From contig DATINJ010000009.1 in assembly GCA_035474375.1 (NCBI GenBank), positions 1 through 46,235 of the forward strand: a stretch of DNA of 46,235 bases, read 5' to 3'. Shown piece by piece: positions 32,359-40,463 of the stretch; the first letter of the stretch is position 1; each line of letters begins with the position of its first letter. A program made the translations under genes and the position numbers. This stretch comes from JANNPJ01 sp035474375. Its GTDB lineage: Bacteria; Actinomycetota; Actinomycetes; Actinomycetales; Kineosporiaceae. Below the pieces are notes generated by a model. The model ran no database searches, had not been told where the DNA came from, and saw nothing but the letters and a program-made list of their open reading frames with translations.

Positions 32359-32388
32359 CGGCCGGCACCCGAAGACGGGTGCCGGCCG
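32359..32388 (-). terminator. Hairpin terminator of the DUF3618 cassette
   Basis: CGGCCGGCACCC (32359-32370) pairs perfectly with GGGTGCCGGCCG (32377-32388) around a 6-base loop. It lies 16 bases after the stop of the DUF3618 gene on the minus strand. Confidence 0.85.
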
Positions 32389-32404
32389 CTTGGCGACAGG
32401 CGAA

Positions 32405-33031
32405 CTACCGGGTGCGGCTCTCCTGCACGGTGCTGGCGGCGTCCTGCGCCTGACCCCTGACCTGCTGGGTGGCAGAAGCGCCTTCCTGCTTGGTGTTCTC
32501 GACGGCCTCCGACGCGGTCTCACGGACCGAGTCGACCGCCTGCTGGGCAGGCTCGCGCAGGTTCTCGCCAACCTGCCGGGCAGCGGAGGTCACTTCCTGT
32601 TTGAGCGGCTCAGCGTTCTCCTTCGCCGCGCTGACGACCTGCTGCTCGCGCTCGGTGGTCGGAATCAGTGACCCGATCAGCCAACCGGCGCCAAACGCGA
32701 TCACTCCGGCGGCCAGCGGGTTGCCCTGGGCCTTGCTCCGGATGACTTCCGGCGACCCGGCCACGGCCTCTCCCGCGCTGGACGCGGCGTCGCTGACGCT
32801 GGAGGCCGCACTGCTCACCCTCGACGAGGCGGATTCCGTGACCGCCCGGGGGTCCGGCGCAGCACCCATCACCCGATCCTTGGTGCTGACCGCTGCCCCA
32901 CGGACCTTGTCCACCCGGCGCTTGACGACGTTGCCCGGCCTGACGCTCTCAGCCAGGGCATTCACATCCGAGCTGAGATCTCCGCGGGTTACGCGGATCT
33001 CTTCCCGGATCTGGTCGGCATCCTTGGTCAT
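32405..33031 (-). CDS. DUF3618 domain protein, alanine-rich with one membrane segment
   Basis: 208 residues. It begins MTKDADQIREEIRVTRGDLSSDVNALAE, the DUF3618 signature. A low-complexity Ala/Ser region, a hydrophobic segment (LAAGVIAFGAGWLIGSLIP) and a long charged amphipathic tail (KENAEPLKQEVTSAARQVGENLREPAQQ) follow. The repeats of Glu, Gln, Lys and Ala recall stress-related LEA-like helices. Function is unknown; it probably sits at the membrane. Its ATG overlaps the preceding gene's stop by 4 bases. Confidence 0.88.
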   Translation of the reverse strand: MTKDADQIREEIRVTRGDLSSDVNALAESVRPGNVVKRRVDKVRGAAVSTKDRVMGAAPDPRAVTESASSRVSSAASSVSDAASSAGEAVAGSPEVIRSKAQGNPLAAGVIAFGAGWLIGSLIPTTEREQQVVSAAKENAEPLKQEVTSAARQVGENLREPAQQAVDSVRETASEAVENTKQEGASATQQVRGQAQDAASTVQESRTR

Positions 33032-33435
33032 CGAACTCCCTCATTCCCTTTCATGGCGTCCGGAATCTGCTTCACCGTGCCGGTGGTCTGCGGCAGTCCC
33101 TTGACCGCCTTCATGTCCTTGCGGCCGACCGCCGCGAGGGCGCCCGCGATGATCAGATAGACGACGCCGATTATCAGTCCGGCCCATCCGCGGCCAGTGC
33201 TGTTGCCGATCGCCCACCACAGCGCGATGGACAGGAAGACCAAACCGAGGTGCGCCGCAACGGCGGCACCACCGAGTTCTCCGGCACCCTTGCCCGCGGT
33301 GGTGGCCGATTCGCGCAGTTCGGCCTTCGCGAGCTCGATCTCCTGCCGGATCAACAGCGAGATGTCCTTGCTGACGTCGACGAACAGTTCGCCGATCGAC
33401 TGCTCCTGAGGATTGGCGTTGGGGGGCGTGGTCAC
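33028..33435 (-). CDS. Phage-holin-superfamily (PF07332) membrane protein
   Basis: 135 residues. It begins with IGELFVDVSKDISLLIRQEIELAKAELRE, an amphipathic helix typical of the family. Two membrane segments follow (AAHLGLVFLSIALWWAIG and WAGLIIGVVYLIIAGALAAVG). Despite the family name it is a chromosomal actinobacterial membrane protein, not a lysis protein. It starts at GTG, overlapping the upstream stop (GTGA), and its own stop overlaps the DUF3618 start. Confidence 0.88.
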   Translation of the reverse strand: MTTPPNANPQEQSIGELFVDVSKDISLLIRQEIELAKAELRESATTAGKGAGELGGAAVAAHLGLVFLSIALWWAIGNSTGRGWAGLIIGVVYLIIAGALAAVGRKDMKAVKGLPQTTGTVKQIPDAMKGNEGVR

Positions 33436-34301
33436 GGCCGAGACTCCCCGCTCTCCGGGTACCGCGTGCTCTCCGGGTACTGCGTGCTCTCCGGGTACTG
33501 GCCCGGAGTGGAGGTCTGGGTGTACGGCCGCTCAGCTTCGGGCCGCTCCGTGTAGGGCCGTTCGGCATACGGGTACTCAACGCCGGTCTCGGGTGGGACG
33601 ACGGGGTCGACGGTCACCGGCGGGGTGGGCGCTGGGTATCCGGGTGTGGTTGCGGTGGTGGGGCGCTCGCTCCTACCGCCCCCGGTGCTCCACCCGTTGC
33701 TGCCTCCACCGTTGCTGGTGCCGGCATAGCCGGTGCTGGTCCCAGCCGCGGAACGGGTTGCGGGGGTGTCGCTGGTGGACTCGTCCTTCAATCCACGGGT
33801 CAGGCGGCCTGCGGCCAGCCCAGCCCCCACGGCGATGGCCAGAAACGCGCCGGGGCGCCGACGGGCGAAGGTCTTCACCTCGTCGAGCAAGCCGCTCGGT
33901 TCGCGCTGTTCCAGCCACTCGGCCAACTCGTGGGCCTTCGACGCGGCTTGCCGGGTCAGGTCGGTAGCCACGCCTGGCTCCTCGCTGCGGTCGGCCATGG
34001 TGCTGAGCTCTGTACCGATCGAGTGCAGTCCATCGGCCACCCGCTGCTGCTGCTGAACAGCTTGCTGGCCGAGTTCCGCTCGGGCTTGTCCGACCATGTC
34101 TCTGGCTTGCCGACCGGCCTCGGTCGCAACGTTCGCGGCCTGATCCTTGGCTACCCCGGCCACGTGCTGACCGGCTTGGCCCGCGCTGCTGGCGACACCA
34201 GTGGCCTGTTCCTTGGCCACGTCCTTGGTCGAGGACTGTTCGGCTGAGTCCCCGGGCGGGGTGAGACGGTTGAACTCCGTCGTGGAAGATTCTGTCGACA
34301 T
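33432..34301 (-). CDS. Uncharacterised protein with amphipathic helices, one membrane segment and Pro/Glu/Tyr-rich repeats
   Basis: 289 residues with no family I can name beyond similarity in style to LEA-like helical proteins. Residues about 20-120 are Ala/Gln/Glu-rich helices (VAKDQAANVATEAGRQARDM). One hydrophobic segment (PGAFLAIAVGAGLAAGRL) follows. The C terminus is disordered, with short repeats (AERPYTERPEAERPYT; YPESTQYPESTRYPES). The ATG at 34301 is chosen because AAGGA lies 9 bases upstream; a GTG at 34310 abuts it. It is the first gene of a three-gene envelope cassette. Confidence 0.8.
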   Translation of the reverse strand: MSTESSTTEFNRLTPPGDSAEQSSTKDVAKEQATGVASSAGQAGQHVAGVAKDQAANVATEAGRQARDMVGQARAELGQQAVQQQQRVADGLHSIGTELSTMADRSEEPGVATDLTRQAASKAHELAEWLEQREPSGLLDEVKTFARRRPGAFLAIAVGAGLAAGRLTRGLKDESTSDTPATRSAAGTSTGYAGTSNGGGSNGWSTGGGRSERPTTATTPGYPAPTPPVTVDPVVPPETGVEYPYAERPYTERPEAERPYTQTSTPGQYPESTQYPESTRYPESGESRP

Positions 34302-34473
34302 TGATGTCACTCCTTCGGATTGGACGCCAAAACGTCCGTGGTACAGAGGCTTGCATCAAATCGTCAGGCGGCAACCCGGCATGTTCCTTTGTGTACGCTA
34401 AGTATTGGTGATCAATGGTTGAGTTCTAGATCGAAAAGCACACTGGATCAGCTATTTACATGTGATCATCAAC

Positions 34474-34497
34474 AAGGAGTTGGTGATGTTGCACTGA
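34474..34497 (+). other. Ribosome-binding site followed by a three-codon open frame upstream of the acyl-CoA dehydrogenase
   Basis: AAGGAG (34474-34479) is spaced 6 bases from ATG-TTG-CAC-TGA (34486-34497). The acyl-CoA dehydrogenase starts 30 bases later in another frame and has a poor ribosome site of its own. This could be a minigene that influences translation downstream, or chance. It lies in the 225-base gap between divergent genes, otherwise AT-richer promoter DNA in which I saw no clear -10 box. Confidence 0.4.
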
Positions 34498-34526
34498 ACG
34501 GGTAGCCATCGGGCAACCATGCTGGA

Positions 34527-35708
34527 ATGTGTGATGTGAGCATCGACGTGACGGACTTCTACGGGTTGGAAGGCCTCTTGGCCCCGGATGAGCGCGCCGT
34601 CCTGCATCGGGTTCGTGACTTCCTGGCCAAGGAGGTTGCGCCGATCATCACCGAGCACTGGGCCAAGGCCACCTTCCCGTTCGAGATCATCCCTGGATTG
34701 CGCGAGTTGCACACCGCCGGTCTGTCGTATCGGGGCTACGGCTGCGCCGGGCGCAGGCCTCTGGTCGAAGGAATGCTGGCGATGGAACTGGCCCGCGTCG
34801 ACCCGTCCATCGCCACGTTTCACGGCGTCCATGGGGGCCTGGCGATGGGCTCGATCTACCTGTGCGGCTCCGAGCAGCAGAAGCAGAGATGGCTTCCCGG
34901 GATGGCGGCCTGGGACGAGATCGGCGCGTTCGCCCTCACCGAGCCGGAGGTCGGATCCGGCGCTGCGGGCGGGCTTTCCACCACCGCCCGGCGCGATGGC
35001 GACGGCTGGGTGCTCAACGGCGCGAAGAAGTGGATCGGGAACGCCACCTTCGCCGACCTGATCGTGGTCTGGGCGCGGGATGTCGCCGACCAGCGGGTCA
35101 AGGGGTTCGTGGTGGAGAAGGACACCCCCGGCTTCAGCGCCGAGAAGATCGAGAACAAGATCGCCTTGCGGGTCGTGCAGAACGGCTTGATCACGTTGAC
35201 GGACGTGCGGGTTCCCGAGCGGAACCGATTGCAGAATGCGAACTCGTTCAAGGACACCGCGAAAGTGCTCTTGATGACACGAGCCGGTGTCGCGTGGCAG
35301 GCCGTCGGCTGTGCTCTTGGCGCGTACGAGAACGCGCTGGCGTACAGCAAGCAGCGAGAGCAGTTCGGCAAGCCCATTGCCGGATTCCAGTTGGTGCAGG
35401 ATCTTCTGGTCCGAATGCTGGCGAACACCACCGCCTCGGCCGCGCTGTGCGTGCAGCTGTCGCGGTTGCAGGAAGCCGGCACGATCACCGACGCCCAGGC
35501 CTCGCTGGCCAAGTCGTTCTGCACGGTGCGGATGCGCGAGTCGGTCGGCTACGCGCGCGAACTGCTCGGCGGCAACGGCATTTTGCTGGAGCAGAACGTC
35601 GGCCGGTTCGTTGCCGACGCCGAAGCGATCTACTCCTACGAGGGCACTCGGGAGATGAACACCCTTATCGTCGGCCGGGCGATCACCGGCCTGTCCGCTT
35701 TCGTCTGA
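34527..35708 (+). CDS. Acyl-CoA dehydrogenase, glutaryl-CoA dehydrogenase type
   Basis: 393 residues. SYRGYGCAGRRP and the SLRPSQN-like stretch IALRVVQNGLITLTDVRVPE follow the glutaryl-CoA dehydrogenase branch. FALTEPEVGSGAAG and WIGNATFADLIVVWA bind FAD. SYEGTREMNTLIVGRAITG near the C terminus carries the catalytic Glu. The family oxidises (and here perhaps decarboxylates) short acyl-CoAs such as glutaryl-CoA from lysine or tryptophan breakdown. The start at ATG 34527 lacks a good ribosome site; GTG 34536 is possible. It is monocistronic, with no pathway partners nearby. Confidence 0.93.
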   Translation: MCDVSIDVTDFYGLEGLLAPDERAVLHRVRDFLAKEVAPIITEHWAKATFPFEIIPGLRELHTAGLSYRGYGCAGRRPLVEGMLAMELARVDPSIATFHGVHGGLAMGSIYLCGSEQQKQRWLPGMAAWDEIGAFALTEPEVGSGAAGGLSTTARRDGDGWVLNGAKKWIGNATFADLIVVWARDVADQRVKGFVVEKDTPGFSAEKIENKIALRVVQNGLITLTDVRVPERNRLQNANSFKDTAKVLLMTRAGVAWQAVGCALGAYENALAYSKQREQFGKPIAGFQLVQDLLVRMLANTTASAALCVQLSRLQEAGTITDAQASLAKSFCTVRMRESVGYARELLGGNGILLEQNVGRFVADAEAIYSYEGTREMNTLIVGRAITGLSAFV

Positions 35709-35847
35709 GCTCCGCCGGTAGCTACCCGGAACAAGATCAACACGGGCAAATTCGGTGGCTAACGGGCACCTGACGGGAACATCGGCTCGGGTAGGCGCTC
35801 CCAGAGCCTCGGTCGGCGCAATGCCGTCCATCGCGCCCCGCGAACCA

Positions 35848-35876
35848 TCGACGTCGAACATATGTTCGACTAGCCT
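35848..35876 (+). promoter_or_regulatory. dinB promoter with LexA SOS box in the spacer
   Basis: The 18-base palindrome at 35853-35870 contains TCGAACATATGTTCGA, an exact match to the actinobacterial LexA consensus TCGAAC-N4-GTTCGA. It fills the 17-base spacer between a possible -35 (TCGACG, 35848-35853) and -10 (TAGCCT, 35871-35876). The -10 ends 6 bases before the ATG, so the mRNA may begin at the start codon (leaderless). LexA bound here would block RNA polymerase until DNA damage. Confidence 0.8.
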
Positions 35877-35882
35877 GAGGGC

Positions 35883-37142
35883 ATGTCCAGCCCGCCGACC
35901 ATCCTGCATGCCGATCTCGACGCGTTCTACGCGTCGGTGGAGCAGTTGCTCGATCCGTCGTTGCGCGGCCGGCCGGTCGCAGTGGGGGGCAGCGCCGCCG
36001 GGGGTGTCGTCCTGGCAGCGTCCTACGAGGCCAAGGCCTTCGGCGTCAGTGGGGGAATGGCGGGGTGGCGGGCGCGACAACTCTGCTCGACCCTGACCTT
36101 CGTCCGGGGCAGCTTCAGCCAGTACCCGGTGCTGGCCGGCCAGGTGATGGACATCCTGTACGACTTCACCCCGTCGGTGGAACGGGTCTCCATCGACGAG
36201 GCCTTCCTGGACGTGTCCGGATCCACGCATCTCTTCGGTTCGCCGGCGTCGATCGCTGCCCAGATTCGCGAGCGGGTGCGCGCGGAGGTGGGCTTGGCGA
36301 TTTCGGTTGGTGCCGCGCGCACGAAGCACCTGGCGAAAGTGGCGTCGCAGGTGGCGAAGCCGGACGGGGTCATGGTGGTCGAGTCGGGCGCGGAACGGCA
36401 GTTCCTCGATCCCTTGCCGGTGACGCTGATGTGGGGCGTCGGGCCGGTGGCTCAGCAACGGCTGGCCGAACGCGGCATCCATACCATCGGCGATCTGGCC
36501 CGGACGCCGTCCTCGGCCGTGCAGGTGCTCCTCGGGAACGCGGCAGGTACCAGGCTCAGCGCCCTGGCTTTGAATGAAGATCCACGTCGGGTAGCAACGT
36601 CCGGCCGGGCCCGATCGGTGGGCGCTCAGTCGGCGCTCGGCCGGCAGAGTCCGACGCCGGAATTGGTGCGGGCGGTTCTGGCTCACCTCGCAGACCGGGT
36701 TGCGGTGCGCCTGCGCGCCCGGAACCATGCCGGGCGGACGGTGACAGTCCGGGTCCGCTTCACCGCGATGCGGTCGGTGACCCGATCGCTGACCTTGGCC
36801 GGGCCGATCGCCGCCACCTTGACCCTCACCGAGATCGCTGAACAGCTCACCTGGCAGGCCATCAGTGACCAGTCGGACGCCGGAACGCAGATCAGTCTGC
36901 TCGCCGTCGCCGTCTCCAATCTGACCGTCGTCCATGCCACGCAGACCGAACTCCCGATGTCGACCGACGATCCTCGCCGTCCCGGGTCGCTGACCAATTC
37001 GGCTCGATCGGCGGTGGACACCTCGATGGACGCGGTGCGTCGACGGTTCGGCCGGGACGCCGTCGGGTACCTGCCGGCGGCCTTGTCGCGATCCGCCGGG
37101 GTGCCGGACGATTTCCGCGAGCTTGCCGAGCGGGAGCTGTGA
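35883..37142 (+). CDS. dinB: DNA polymerase IV (Y-family translesion polymerase)
   Basis: 419 residues. ILHADLDAFYASVEQ holds the first metal-binding Asp, VSIDEAFLDVSG the second acidic pair. SYEAKAFGV is the finger region, followed by helix-hairpin-helix elements (WGVGPVAQQRLAERGIHTIGDL) and the little-finger domain (RARNHAGRTVTVRVRF). The C terminus GVPDDFRELAE is common in actinobacterial DinB. The enzyme copies past damaged bases without proofreading. The ATG at 35883 has only a very close purine run, which fits leaderless expression from the SOS promoter directly upstream. Confidence 0.96.
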   Translation: MSSPPTILHADLDAFYASVEQLLDPSLRGRPVAVGGSAAGGVVLAASYEAKAFGVSGGMAGWRARQLCSTLTFVRGSFSQYPVLAGQVMDILYDFTPSVERVSIDEAFLDVSGSTHLFGSPASIAAQIRERVRAEVGLAISVGAARTKHLAKVASQVAKPDGVMVVESGAERQFLDPLPVTLMWGVGPVAQQRLAERGIHTIGDLARTPSSAVQVLLGNAAGTRLSALALNEDPRRVATSGRARSVGAQSALGRQSPTPELVRAVLAHLADRVAVRLRARNHAGRTVTVRVRFTAMRSVTRSLTLAGPIAATLTLTEIAEQLTWQAISDQSDAGTQISLLAVAVSNLTVVHATQTELPMSTDDPRRPGSLTNSARSAVDTSMDAVRRRFGRDAVGYLPAALSRSAGVPDDFRELAEREL

Positions 37143-37238
37143 TCGCCGCGGTTTCAGTGCCGCATCAGCGAGATTTCAGCGCCGCTGGGAGGATATCGTC
37201 AGCTCTTCTACCGTCCATTCCATGACAATGAGGGAAAT

Positions 37239-37607
37239 ATGGCACTTCGCGACAAGATGGCCGACTCCGCCAGGCCATTCCTGAACCCCGGCGAGGAGAT
37301 CCAGGCGGTCTTCCCGGCGCAGACCGCAAGCCAGTATGTGGCAGCGCTGGGCGGAATCTTCTTCTTCCTCGGTCTCAATCGTTACCGCATCCTGGTTGCC
37401 ACGCCGGAACGGATTTTGGTACTCGACGCCGGCAAGATGAGCTTCAAGAAGGCTCGCGGAGTGGTTACGGAATTGCCCCGGTCGACCCGGTTGGGGCCCG
37501 GCACCGGTCTTTGGTACAAGCCCAACGTGACCGACGAAAAGCTGAGGGTGCATCGCAGATTCTTCAAGGACATCTCGGCGGCCGATTCGGTGCTGGGAAC
37601 CGTCTGA
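37239..37607 (+). CDS. Small PH-domain-like protein of unknown function
   Basis: 122 residues. LNPGEEIQAVFPAQTASQYV, then NRYRILVATPERILVLDAGKMSFKKARGVVTELPRSTRLG, resembles the bacterial PH-like (bPH/YokE) fold: a beta-rich domain whose central strand reads RYRxLVATxxRxLVLD. There is no signal peptide; one short hydrophobic stretch (VAALGGIFFFLGL) could touch the membrane. The ATG has GAGGG 5 bases upstream. It is monocistronic with a strong terminator. Function is unknown. Confidence 0.8.
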   Translation: MALRDKMADSARPFLNPGEEIQAVFPAQTASQYVAALGGIFFFLGLNRYRILVATPERILVLDAGKMSFKKARGVVTELPRSTRLGPGTGLWYKPNVTDEKLRVHRRFFKDISAADSVLGTV

Positions 37608-37639
37608 TCGCCACGCTCCAGCGATTCACCATTGATTTC

Positions 37640-37681
37640 CAGATCGCCCCTGACCATTCACGTTTGGTCAGGGGCGATCTG
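37640..37681 (+). terminator. Strong hairpin terminator after the PH-like gene
   Basis: A perfect 17-base stem (37640-37656 with 37665-37681, starting CAGATCGCCCCTGACCA) closes an 8-base loop. It lies 33 bases after the stop codon. Confidence 0.9.
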
Positions 37682-37964
37682 CGTGGCCAGAATCGGTCGG
37701 TGTCCGTCCGGCCGGCCACGGCCGCCGGGTTGACGATGGTGGAACTGTTTCACCGGTCGGCATCCCCGGCCCGGTCCTGACCGACGCCGGAAGGCGCAGT
37801 TCACGGCGTCATTCTGGGTCCGTAACCGGGTCTGGCCAGGCCCGAGGAGAGTTCGGAGCGTGACGCAGGTCGCTTTGTCTGGGTATGGTCCCGCTTCCTA
37901 CCGTTCTGGCGAGCCGCGCTCGCCTGAACGGCCGCCGGGATTCATGCTTGAAGGACAACGGTCG
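37682..37964 (+). promoter_or_regulatory. Upstream region of the cellulase gene
   Basis: No gene is seen here. GTGACG (37860-37865), an 18-base spacer and TATGGT (37884-37889) form a candidate promoter that would give a leader of about 70 bases before the ATG at 37965. I do not see the TGGGAGCGCTCCCA box of cellobiose-responsive CebR regulators. Confidence 0.35.
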
Positions 37965-40043
37965 ATGGCCATACACCGGTTTACTTCCCGGATTTCCGTC
38001 TCGATACTGACGGTTTCCGCGCTCGTCGTCACCTTGCTGACCGGTCTCACCGGCGCGTTGCCGGCTCAGGCCGCGACCCCGGCTCAGACCGTGGTCGAGG
38101 CGATGCAGCCGGGCTGGAATCTGGGGAACTCCTTCGACTCGATCGGCAGCGACGAAACTGCCTGGGGCAATCCGGTCGTCACTCAGTCGCTGTTGAACAA
38201 CATCAAGGCGCAGGGCTTTAAAAGTGTCCGGATCCCGGTTTCCTGGGGGCAACATGAGGGCGCAGCCCCGAACTATACGATCGACGCCGCGTATCTGGCC
38301 CGGGTCGAGCAGGTGGTGGACTGGGCGCTGGACGACGGCCTGTACGTCATGCTGAACATGCACCACGATTCCTGGCAATGGGTCACCAACATGCCTACCC
38401 AGCACGACAGCGTTCTGGCCCAGTACAAGGCGACCTGGAGCCAACTCGCGGACAGGTTCAAGGACGAGTCCAACAAACTGGTGTTGGAGTCCATCAATGA
38501 ACAGGGTTTCACCGGCAGTTCGGGTGAAGCTCAGGACTACTCGCTGATGAACGAACTCAACACCGCATTCTTCGACCTGGTACGCAAGACCGGCGGCAAC
38601 AACGCGACTCGTTATCTGGTGCTACCGACGCTGTACGACAACGGTGACCAGGGCCGGCTCGACGCCCTCGCCACCTCGGTCACCGCGCTGCACGACTCGA
38701 ACCTGATCGTCACAATTCATTACTACGGCTACTGGCCGTTCAGTACCAACATCGCCGGCACCACCAGCTTCGACTCGACCACCCAGAAGGACGTCACCGA
38801 CACCCTGGATCGCGCCTACAACACCTTCGTCGCCAAGGGCATCCCGGTGATCATTGGCGAGTACGGTCTGCTCGGTTTTGACAAGGACGTCGGTGCCATC
38901 GAGCAAGGCGAAAAGCTCAAGTACTTCGAATATTTCAGCTACTACGCGCGGACCAAGAGCATCACCACGATGCTCTGGGACAACGGGCAGCACTTCGACC
39001 GGACGGCCTTCGTCTGGAAGGATCCGGACTTCTATGCGCAGCTCAAGGCCGGCTGGGCAACTAGATCCGCAACAGCCTCGACCGACCAGCTCTTCGTCCG
39101 GAAATCGACCGGGGCCACCGCCAAGACCGTCACCCTGAACCTCAACGGCGCCAGCCTGACCGGTCTCGCCCAGGGCAGCACCAAACTGACGGCGGGAACG
39201 GACTACACCCTGGCCGGTGACCAGCTCACCTTCCCGGCAGCCACGCTGACCCGGCTCTCCGGCAATCAGGCGTACGGGGTGAACGCCACCGTGACCGCAA
39301 CCTTCAGCCAAGGGGTGCCGTGGAAATTCCGCGTCATCACCTACGACACCCCGGTGCTGTCCAGCGGCACGGGCACCAGCAGCAGCTTCGTCATCGCTAC
39401 CGCGTTCAAGGGAGATCAGCTGGCCACGATGGAGGCTGCCTACCCGGACGGCAGCGGTGCGGGCCCGCAGAACTGGACGACGTACAAGGAATACGGCACC
39501 GCCTACCAGCCGTCCTACACCGCGAACACGATTACCCTGCCCAGCACCTTCTTCGCCGAGGTCAATGACGGGACGACGAACCTGACCTTCCACTTCTGGT
39601 CCGGCGCGACGATCAAGTACACCCTGGTCAAGGCCGGCAGTAACATCACCGGCACCGCGAGCACCACGACCACCCCCACTCCCACCGCCTCGGCCACCCC
39701 GACCGCCTCGGCGTCGCCGACCGCGACGGTCGGCCCGACTCCGGGCGGTAGTGGATGCACCGCGGACCTGAGTGTGACCAGTTCCTGGAGTGGCGGTTTC
39801 GTGGCCAATGTCGAGGTGAAATCGGCATCGGCAATCAAGGGCTGGAAGGTTACTCTGACCCTGCCGTCCGGTACCTCGATCGGGGGAATCTGGAACAACG
39901 GCGTGGCCACCGGCACCACGGGCAAGGTCGCCGTGGTCAACACCGACTACAACGGGTCGATCAGCGCCGGTGGCTCGCAATCGTTCGGCTTCCTCGGCAA
40001 CGGCGTGAGTACCGGTGTTATCGCCACCTGTGCGGTTGCCTGA
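37965..40043 (+). CDS. Secreted modular cellulase: GH5, X2 module, CBM46, linker, CBM2
   Basis: 692 residues. The signal peptide spans about 1-37 (basic start, hydrophobic core, ALPAQA cleavage). The GH5 endoglucanase domain is 40-370: GWNLGNSFD at 50-58, acid/base Glu179 in INEQGF, nucleophile Glu299 in IIGEYGLL. An X2 immunoglobulin-like module lies at 373-448, CBM46 at 452-556, a Pro/Thr/Ser linker at 563-596, and CBM2 at 597-691 with a likely Cys598-Cys689 disulfide. GH5-Ig-CBM46 is the order of the Bacillus halodurans enzyme Cel5B. The CBM2 end is the usual actinobacterial cellulose anchor. The ATG at 37965 has AAGGA 9 bases upstream. The enzyme would cleave beta-1,4-glucans outside the cell. 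Confidence 0.94.
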   Translation: MAIHRFTSRISVSILTVSALVVTLLTGLTGALPAQAATPAQTVVEAMQPGWNLGNSFDSIGSDETAWGNPVVTQSLLNNIKAQGFKSVRIPVSWGQHEGAAPNYTIDAAYLARVEQVVDWALDDGLYVMLNMHHDSWQWVTNMPTQHDSVLAQYKATWSQLADRFKDESNKLVLESINEQGFTGSSGEAQDYSLMNELNTAFFDLVRKTGGNNATRYLVLPTLYDNGDQGRLDALATSVTALHDSNLIVTIHYYGYWPFSTNIAGTTSFDSTTQKDVTDTLDRAYNTFVAKGIPVIIGEYGLLGFDKDVGAIEQGEKLKYFEYFSYYARTKSITTMLWDNGQHFDRTAFVWKDPDFYAQLKAGWATRSATASTDQLFVRKSTGATAKTVTLNLNGASLTGLAQGSTKLTAGTDYTLAGDQLTFPAATLTRLSGNQAYGVNATVTATFSQGVPWKFRVITYDTPVLSSGTGTSSSFVIATAFKGDQLATMEAAYPDGSGAGPQNWTTYKEYGTAYQPSYTANTITLPSTFFAEVNDGTTNLTFHFWSGATIKYTLVKAGSNITGTASTTTTPTPTASATPTASASPTATVGPTPGGSGCTADLSVTSSWSGGFVANVEVKSASAIKGWKVTLTLPSGTSIGGIWNNGVATGTTGKVAVVNTDYNGSISAGGSQSFGFLGNGVSTGVIATCAVA

Positions 40044-40054
40044 TCAGGACGGTG

Positions 40055-40384
40055 TCAGCCGGACCCCGAGCCAGGGGCCGGCTGGCCGTCGGCCACCTCC
40101 AACCCGACGGTGACGACGTCACCTTCGGTCAGGCGCTCCGCCATACGCACCGCCTTCTTGATCGGCAAGACGTAGGTGCCGCGCTTGCTGTCCGGAAAGA
40201 CCGATGTATCCCAGCTACTGCCGCCGATCGTCACGCTGACCCGGACCGAGCCGAAGCCCCGCCCGGGTGACCCGGCGCGGGCCAGGATCTCGTCGGCTTC
40301 GTGGTCCGGCAAGCTCACGAAATGCCACGCCCCGTTCCCTTGCGCCACCCACAACGTAGCTTCAAACCGATATGACTCGACCAT
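40055..40384 (-). CDS. DUF1905 domain protein
   Basis: 109 residues, the small beta-barrel DUF1905 pattern: YRFEATLWVAQGNGAWHFVSLP, then GFGSVRVSVTIGGSSWDTSVFPDSKRGTYVLPIKKAVRMAERLTEGDVVTVGLEV. Function is unknown. It lies downstream of htpG on the same strand but a strong hairpin separates them. The ribosome site is weak. Confidence 0.9.
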   Translation of the reverse strand: MVESYRFEATLWVAQGNGAWHFVSLPDHEADEILARAGSPGRGFGSVRVSVTIGGSSWDTSVFPDSKRGTYVLPIKKAVRMAERLTEGDVVTVGLEVADGQPAPGSGSG

Positions 40385-40419
40385 CCCAGCCCATCTCTCG
40401 CCGAGTGCGAAACCCTGCA

Positions 40420-40455
40420 GCGGGCAGCCGGCCGGAACCGTGGCCGGCTGCCCGC
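40420..40455 (-). terminator. Hairpin terminator of htpG
   Basis: GCGGGCAGCCGGCC (40420-40433) pairs perfectly with GGCCGGCTGCCCGC (40442-40455), 14 base pairs around an 8-base loop, 8 bases beyond the htpG stop on the minus strand. Confidence 0.88.
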
Positions 40456-40463
40456 GGAGCCGG

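Noticed and set aside
34452..36935. Minus-strand open frame of 827 codons
   Set aside because: It is antisense to the acyl-CoA dehydrogenase and dinB genes, has no recognisable domains and is rich in His, Arg, Gly and Gln, as expected of a reverse frame in GC-rich DNA.
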